In this document: positions 59,985 through 64,000 of the stretch, piece after piece | Layout of the letters: each line of letters opens with the position of its first letter | Numbering within the stretch: the stretch's first letter is position 1 | DNA from: Paracrocinitomix sp039939375 | Lineage (GTDB): Bacteria; Bacteroidota; Bacteroidia; Flavobacteriales_D; Crocinitomicaceae | Length of the DNA: 64,000 bases | Reading direction: 5' to 3' | NCBI GenBank assembly: GCA_039939375.1 | Contig: JBDVJO010000002.1 | Coordinates: 124,001-188,000, forward strand | Translations under genes and position numbers: made by a program | Notes under the pieces: model-generated | Seen by the model: only the letters and a program-made list of their open reading frames with translations | Told to the model about the DNA's origin: nothing | The model's database searches: none

Positions 59985-61088
59985 ATGCACATCAGCCAGC
60001 TTTCAGTTATCAATTTTAAGAATTACAAAGAGGCCAATATTGACCTGAGTTCTGAGATAAATGTTTTTGTTGGAAACAATGGGCAAGGGAAAACAAACTT
60101 GCTAGATGGTATTTATTACCTTTCTTTTTGCAAATCCTTTTTAAATCCAGTAGATAAACAGAACATCAAGTTAGATGAGAAGTTTTTTATGTTGAATGGA
60201 AAGTATGAAAAAGAGGAGAAGAAAGTTGATATTAACATAGCTGTTCAGGCGGGTCAAAAAAAGAAAGTCAAACGCAACAAAAAAGAATACGAAAAACTGG
60301 CTGAGCACATAGGGCAGTTTCCGGCGGTTGTGATTTCTCCTTACGATACCAACCTAATTATTGAGGGATCTGAAACGAGAAGGAAGTTTATAGATAGCAT
60401 TATTAGTCAATATGATCGGTTTTATTTAGACACCTTAATTAGGTACAATAAGGTGCTGGCGCAACGGAATGCTTTGTTAAAGCAATTTCAAGAATTGCGA
60501 ATTTTTGATCAAGAAAGTATTGAGGTTTGGGATGCACAATTAATTAGTTTAGGAACTACCATTCATGAAAAAAGAGCGGAGTTTTTGGGTGATTTTATTC
60601 CCATTTTCCAAAAGTATTTTGATTTGATTTCAAACAAATCAGAAAGTATTTCAATTGCTTATGATTCACAGCTTTCAGATGGTGATTTTACAGAAAAATT
60701 AGAACGCGCGAAAAGAAAAGATTCTGCCGTTGGATATACCACCGTTGGGATTCATAAAGACGATTTGATATTTCAAATTCATGAGCAACCCATTAAAAAG
60801 TTTGGTTCACAAGGGCAACAAAAATCATTTTTGATAGGATTAAAACTGGCACAATTTGAGTTAATTTCGAAATTGTTGGAGATGAAGCCAATCTTGTTAT
60901 TGGATGATATCTTTGATAAGCTAGATCACAATAGGGTAGAGCATTTAATGAAGCTTGTTTCAGATCATGCTTTTGGTCAAGTTTTTATTACAGATACAGA
61001 TGAAGACCGAATTGAAAAGGTTTTCAAAGAAATAGATATTGAACGATTCGTATTTAAAGTAGAGGAGGGAAGTGTTGAAAAAAGATAG
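59985..61088 (+). CDS. recF: DNA replication and repair protein RecF
   Basis: SMC-like ATPase that loads RecA at gaps. The 367-residue product has the normal size, Walker A VGNNGQGKTN, the GS-ETRRKFIDSIISQYD family segment, the ABC-like signature FGSQGQQKSF and Walker B PILLLDDIFDKLD. No dnaA or dnaN adjoins it, unlike many bacteria. The stop overlaps the DciA-like gene by 17 bases, so they are translationally coupled. Confidence 0.96.
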   Translation: MHISQLSVINFKNYKEANIDLSSEINVFVGNNGQGKTNLLDGIYYLSFCKSFLNPVDKQNIKLDEKFFMLNGKYEKEEKKVDINIAVQAGQKKKVKRNKKEYEKLAEHIGQFPAVVISPYDTNLIIEGSETRRKFIDSIISQYDRFYLDTLIRYNKVLAQRNALLKQFQELRIFDQESIEVWDAQLISLGTTIHEKRAEFLGDFIPIFQKYFDLISNKSESISIAYDSQLSDGDFTEKLERAKRKDSAVGYTTVGIHKDDLIFQIHEQPIKKFGSQGQQKSFLIGLKLAQFELISKLLEMKPILLLDDIFDKLDHNRVEHLMKLVSDHAFGQVFITDTDEDRIEKVFKEIDIERFVFKVEEGSVEKR

Positions 61089-61374
61089 AAATGAAGATAG
61101 CAAGTCAATGAAAGATTCGGTCCAGAATTTTTTAGAGGCAATGGGAATCGATCAAAAAATGATTGAAGCATCTGTACTTTCAAGATGGGAAGAGATAATG
61201 GGGGGAGCAGTTCAGCGAAGAACCGAAAAAAAATACATTAAGAATAGAATTTTGTATGTGGAGTTGAATTCTTCAGTTATGCGTGATGAATTGATGCAAG
61301 AACGAACGAAAATCGTTGAGAAAATAAATAAAGCGGCAGGGGTAGATATTATAGATTCAATTTATCTCGCCTAA
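61072..61374 (+). CDS. DUF721 / DciA-like protein
   Basis: A 100-residue protein of the DUF721 family, whose DciA members load the replicative helicase in bacteria without DnaC. Visible are VLSRWEEIMGGAVQRRTEKKYIKNRILYVELNSSVMRDELMQE, with the typical W-x-x-i-MG and the KH-like core. The GTG at 61072 overlaps recF; an ATG at 61108 is an alternative start. Its pairing with recF supports a replication or repair role. Confidence 0.88.
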   Translation: MLKKDRNEDSKSMKDSVQNFLEAMGIDQKMIEASVLSRWEEIMGGAVQRRTEKKYIKNRILYVELNSSVMRDELMQERTKIVEKINKAAGVDIIDSIYLA

Positions 61375-61425
61375 AGAAATACAAATAAATCACTATTTTA
61401 GAAGCAAATAAGTCAAAAAAGGAAT

Positions 61426-61689
61426 ATGAAAAGAGCATTTTTAGCAGTAAGCGCCGGATTATTATTAGCCTCATGCGGAGGATATAGCGAAGATCAAGGA
61501 AAAGCAGCAACAGCATTTTGTGATTGTATGGATCAAGATACCTTCGGGGATTATGATATCAATTACTACGAATGTAACGAAGCAATTAAACTAGATTACA
61601 AAGCAGAAACTTTCGCTGACGAAGGTTGGACAGAAGCTTTAGCTGAAAAATGTCCGGATGTCGCAGATAAAATGGAAGTTATAGATTAA
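61426..61689 (+). CDS. Small Cys-rich lipoprotein
   Basis: An 87-residue lipoprotein (lipobox LASC, Cys near residue 17, then GGYSEDQ). The mature domain is acidic with Cys at CDCMDQ, YECNEA and KCPDVADK, a spacing that suggests disulphides. I do not recognise a family. It ends 24 bases before a strong terminator. Confidence 0.7.
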   Translation: MKRAFLAVSAGLLLASCGGYSEDQGKAATAFCDCMDQDTFGDYDINYYECNEAIKLDYKAETFADEGWTEALAEKCPDVADKMEVID

Positions 61690-61712
61690 TATAAGTCCCA
61701 TAAAATTATATC

Positions 61713-61760
61713 ATCCCCGATTTTCATTCCAAATGATATGAAAATCGGGGATTTTTTTTT
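61713..61760 (+). terminator. Strong intrinsic terminator
   Basis: A 15-bp perfect stem ATCCCCGATTTTCAT (61713-61727) and ATGAAAATCGGGGAT (61738-61752), 10-base loop, then a run of nine T. The convergent cyclophilin gene's stop codon overlaps its far end. Confidence 0.92.
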
Positions 61761-62190
61761 AATCCTCAATTACGATACTGTCAATAGTATCGCCAACTCT
61801 GATGTCGTCAACTACATCAACACCATCTATAACTTTCCCAAAACAAGTATGATTTCCATCTAAATGAGAAGTTTGTGTTCTACTGTGGCATACAAAAAAT
61901 TGTGATCCACCCGTGTTTCTTCCGGCATGTGCCATAGATAAAACACCTCTTTCATGATGCTGCTTGTCAGCTGTAACTTCACAATCAATTGTGTAACCTG
62001 GTCCACCTGTACCAGTGCCTTTAGGGCATCCTCCTTGAATTACAAAGTCAGGTAGAACTCTGTGCCAGATTAAGCCGTCATAGAATCCGTCTTTTGCTAA
62101 TTTTACGAAATTGCTAACTGTTATTGGTGTTTCTTCTGCGTATAACTCTGCCGTCATTACGCCTTTGTTGGTTGTGATAATTGCTTTCAT
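61759..62190 (-). CDS. Cyclophilin-type peptidyl-prolyl isomerase
   Basis: A 143-residue cytoplasmic cyclophilin. Visible are the FYDGLIWHRVLPDFVIQGGCPKGTGTGG active-site block (with the conserved Arg, Phe and Gln) and GRNTGGSQFFVCHSR, followed by LDGNHTCFGKVIDG, where the usual Leu-Asp-x-x-x-x-x-FG closes the core. No signal peptide. A TAATTTTG -7 element lies at 62211-62218, 20 bases upstream. Confidence 0.93.
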   Translation of the reverse strand: MKAIITTNKGVMTAELYAEETPITVSNFVKLAKDGFYDGLIWHRVLPDFVIQGGCPKGTGTGGPGYTIDCEVTADKQHHERGVLSMAHAGRNTGGSQFFVCHSRTQTSHLDGNHTCFGKVIDGVDVVDDIRVGDTIDSIVIED

Positions 62191-62210
62191 TCTTTAATTT
62201 TAATTCGGTA

Positions 62211-62218
62211 CAAAATTA
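62211..62218 (-). promoter_or_regulatory. -7 element TAATTTTG of the cyclophilin gene
   Basis: TAnnTTTG match on the minus strand, 20 bases before the ATG at 62190. Confidence 0.45.
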
Positions 62219-62311
62219 ACTATTCTTAAATGATTGTTAAATAATGAAAGTATTTGTTGAGCTTATCGACTGATGGATTGAAATTATGGGTTCATTTTGA
62301 GCCCTAATGAT

Positions 62312-62319
62312 TAACTTTG
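62312..62319 (+). promoter_or_regulatory. -7 element TAACTTTG of bshC
   Basis: TAnnTTTG match 4 bases before the bshC ATG at 62324; a TTC at 62291-62293 is a weak -33 at 18 bases. Confidence 0.5.
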
Positions 62320-62323
62320 TTGT

Positions 62324-63913
62324 ATGCTAAAAGACTTTTATTCTTTTGATGAATTAAAATTTTCATCTCCTTTAATTCGCGATTTAATCAATGAGAAAAC
62401 TACCATTGAAAAATACGTGAATCGATTTTTTGATTTAGATCAAATCCAAACTCAAATTAAAGAGAAAAAATTTTCTAATGCGCAAAGAGAAGTTTTAGTT
62501 AAGGCTTTAAAAAAACAGTCACAACTAAGTACCATTTCACCAGCCACTGAACAGAATATTGAAGTTCTTAAAAACGACAATAGCTTTACCATTACTACAG
62601 GGCATCAGCTAAACATGTTGACTGGTCCTTTGTATTCAATTTATAAGATAGGTCAGGTCATTGAAATTTGTAAAGTCTTGAAGGAGCAAAATCCAGGTCA
62701 GAATTTTGTTCCAATTTTCTGGATGGCAACTGAAGATCATGATTTTGAAGAAATCAATCACATCAACTTGTTTGGACAAAAAATTGCGTGGGAAAAAGAA
62801 GGACAAGAAAATGTCATTGCTGGAAGAATCGAGTTCAATCAGATGGAGGGATTTTTAAATGAAATTGAAAGTAAATTTCAAAATCCTGAAGTGAAATCAA
62901 AGTTGGATGCCTTTTTAGCAACTTATAAAACTTCCAAAAACATGGCTGAGGCCACACGTAAATTAGTGAATCACCTTTTTGGTGAGCACGGAATTGTAGT
63001 TTTAGATGGAGATGATGCTGAACTGAAGAAAATGTTTGAGCAAATTGCCCTTCAGGAAGTAGCTCAACTTCAAGTTGAAAAAACAGTAGAAGCGACCAAT
63101 GCTCAATTAGCGGCGGATAATTATCATCAGCAAGTGTATGTAAGAGAATGCAATCTTTTTTACATTAAACCAGAAGGTGCAAGAGAACGCATTAAATATC
63201 ATAAAGAGCAATTTGTAATTGGAGATCGACATTATACGTTGGATGAAATAAAGGAACTGATTATTCAGCAACCTGAAAATTTTTCTCCTAATGCCCTGAT
63301 GAGACCCTTATATCAAGAGCAAATCTTACCAAATTTGGCCTATATAGGTGGAGGAGGAGAAATCGCGTATTGGCTACAATTAAAAAGTACTTTTGAAGGC
63401 TTTGATGTGACTTTCCCAATGCTTAGAGTGAGAGACTCAGTGTTGCTCATCAAACAAAATGAAGTTGACTTGTTGAAAGAATTGGAGCTTGATTTGATGG
63501 ATTTGAAATTGGGTGTAGATCAGATACTCAAAGACATGGCAACTGAGAATGCTCAAGATGAATTGGATTTAACAGATATAAGAGAAACGCTGTTCAATGT
63601 GCAACAATCTTTAATCACGAAGGCAGATGCTATTCAGAAAGGCATGGACGGAATGATTGCTGCAGAATTTGCAAAGTTTGCTAAATCAATAGATCGAATT
63701 GAGAGTAAAATGTTGAAAGCAGAAAAAGGCAAGTTTGAAAAAACACAAAAACAGATTCAAAAAATAACAGATCGTTATTTTCCAAATGGCGGATTTCAAG
63801 AACGATACGAGAATATATTGATGTACTACTTGGCGCAGCCAGACATTATCGATAAATTAATTCCTAAATTGCAGGCAGAAAAAACTCCAGTCGTTAGACT
63901 GATTCAACTTTAG
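62324..63913 (+). CDS. bshC: Bacillithiol biosynthesis cysteine-adding enzyme BshC
   Basis: Adds cysteine to GlcN-malate to make bacillithiol, the main low-molecular-weight thiol in many Firmicutes and Bacteroidota. The 529-residue length is usual. The N-terminal HUP-type domain shows TTGHQLNMLTGPLYSIYKIG, then PIFWMATEDHDFEEINHINLFG, and the nucleotide-binding GGGGEIAYWLQLK segment; a long coiled coil (residues 375-490) follows. bshA and bshB are not in the window. The next gene begins 2 bases after the stop. Confidence 0.95.
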   Translation: MLKDFYSFDELKFSSPLIRDLINEKTTIEKYVNRFFDLDQIQTQIKEKKFSNAQREVLVKALKKQSQLSTISPATEQNIEVLKNDNSFTITTGHQLNMLTGPLYSIYKIGQVIEICKVLKEQNPGQNFVPIFWMATEDHDFEEINHINLFGQKIAWEKEGQENVIAGRIEFNQMEGFLNEIESKFQNPEVKSKLDAFLATYKTSKNMAEATRKLVNHLFGEHGIVVLDGDDAELKKMFEQIALQEVAQLQVEKTVEATNAQLAADNYHQQVYVRECNLFYIKPEGARERIKYHKEQFVIGDRHYTLDEIKELIIQQPENFSPNALMRPLYQEQILPNLAYIGGGGEIAYWLQLKSTFEGFDVTFPMLRVRDSVLLIKQNEVDLLKELELDLMDLKLGVDQILKDMATENAQDELDLTDIRETLFNVQQSLITKADAIQKGMDGMIAAEFAKFAKSIDRIESKMLKAEKGKFEKTQKQIQKITDRYFPNGGFQERYENILMYYLAQPDIIDKLIPKLQAEKTPVVRLIQL

Positions 63914-63915
63914 TT

Positions 63916-64000
63916 ATGGCATTTGAACCTTCTGAATTAACCTTAGACAAAAACGGAAAAATTTACCACCTAGGATTAGCCCCTGGAGACTTGGCAGAGA
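63916..64000 (+). CDS. Probable nucleoside phosphorylase, N-terminal fragment (continues outside)
   Basis: The first 28 codons of a gene begin two bases after bshC: MAFEPSELTLDKNGKIYHLG, then LAPGDLAE. The 'IYHLGLxPGDLA' opening resembles the start of Bacteroidota uridine/purine nucleoside phosphorylases, where GDPGRV follows shortly. The fragment is too short to be certain. Confidence 0.5.
   Translation, partial: MAFEPSELTLDKNGKIYHLGLAPGDLAE

Overview
The window comes from the chromosome of a low-GC member of the Bacteroidota, most likely order Flavobacteriales. The evidence is several proteins ending in type IX secretion (T9SS) sorting domains of both type A and type B, Bacteroidota -7 promoter elements (TAnnTTTG) without Shine-Dalgarno sequences, a bacillithiol synthase (BshC), WG-repeat and DUF2807 proteins, and many SPI/SPII-exported proteins. 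Nearly all genes are intact and typical of a core genome. I see no tRNA, rRNA, prophage, insertion sequence or CRISPR array.

Layout. 1-7 kb: end of pyrD, HMG-CoA lyase, two exported proteins, an NhaC-type antiporter, the RuvX/YqgF resolvase and a WG-repeat protein. 7-11 kb: a large SprB-repeat T9SS protein, a mono-haem protein and a TPR protein. 11.3-16.5 kb: a TetR-headed operon encoding an ABC exporter/HlyD/TolC-like tripartite pump whose ABC subunit has lost most catalytic motifs. 16.5-18.6 kb: CvfB, an unlisted 56-residue protein, and an RluA-type pseudouridine synthase. 18.6-22.2 kb: a lipoprotein, an ECF sigma factor, a membrane protein that looks like an anti-sigma segment joined to a beta-barrel, and two paralogous small lipoproteins; two upstream regions share a two-block motif that looks like the ECF promoter. 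22.7-24.5 kb: short genes separated by simple repeats. 24.5-36 kb: T9SS proteins, a Wzz/Wzy polysaccharide pair, response regulator, PhnA, GNAT, purC and phoH. 36.4-39.4 kb: SAM hydrolase, a monooxygenase-like protein and a pair of secreted CGPVC paralogues.

40.4-47.9 kb is a metal-uptake locus: DtxR-type palindrome, TonB-dependent receptor, DtxR-family regulator, periplasmic binding lipoprotein, ATPase and two permeases. The first permease carries a complete DtxR-like cytosolic domain. The two permease genes are separated from the genes before them by arrays of a degenerate heptanucleotide (CGAAACA-like), an unusual feature inside an operon. 47.9-64 kb: small exported proteins, an XRE-regulated operon, an acyltransferase, a guaB operon with three PpiC/SurA-type outer-membrane chaperones, recF with a DciA-like protein, a cyclophilin and bshC, ending in the start of a probable nucleoside phosphorylase.

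The most interesting points are: the putative ECF regulon with a conserved TTTCCAACC-N13-GTKCGRCTT promoter; the degenerate ABC subunit in an otherwise complete exporter operon; the metal permease fused to a DtxR-like sensor; the heptamer/octamer repeat families and their dispersed module; and a group of genes whose -7 element lies 3-5 bases from the start codon, which implies leaderless mRNAs.
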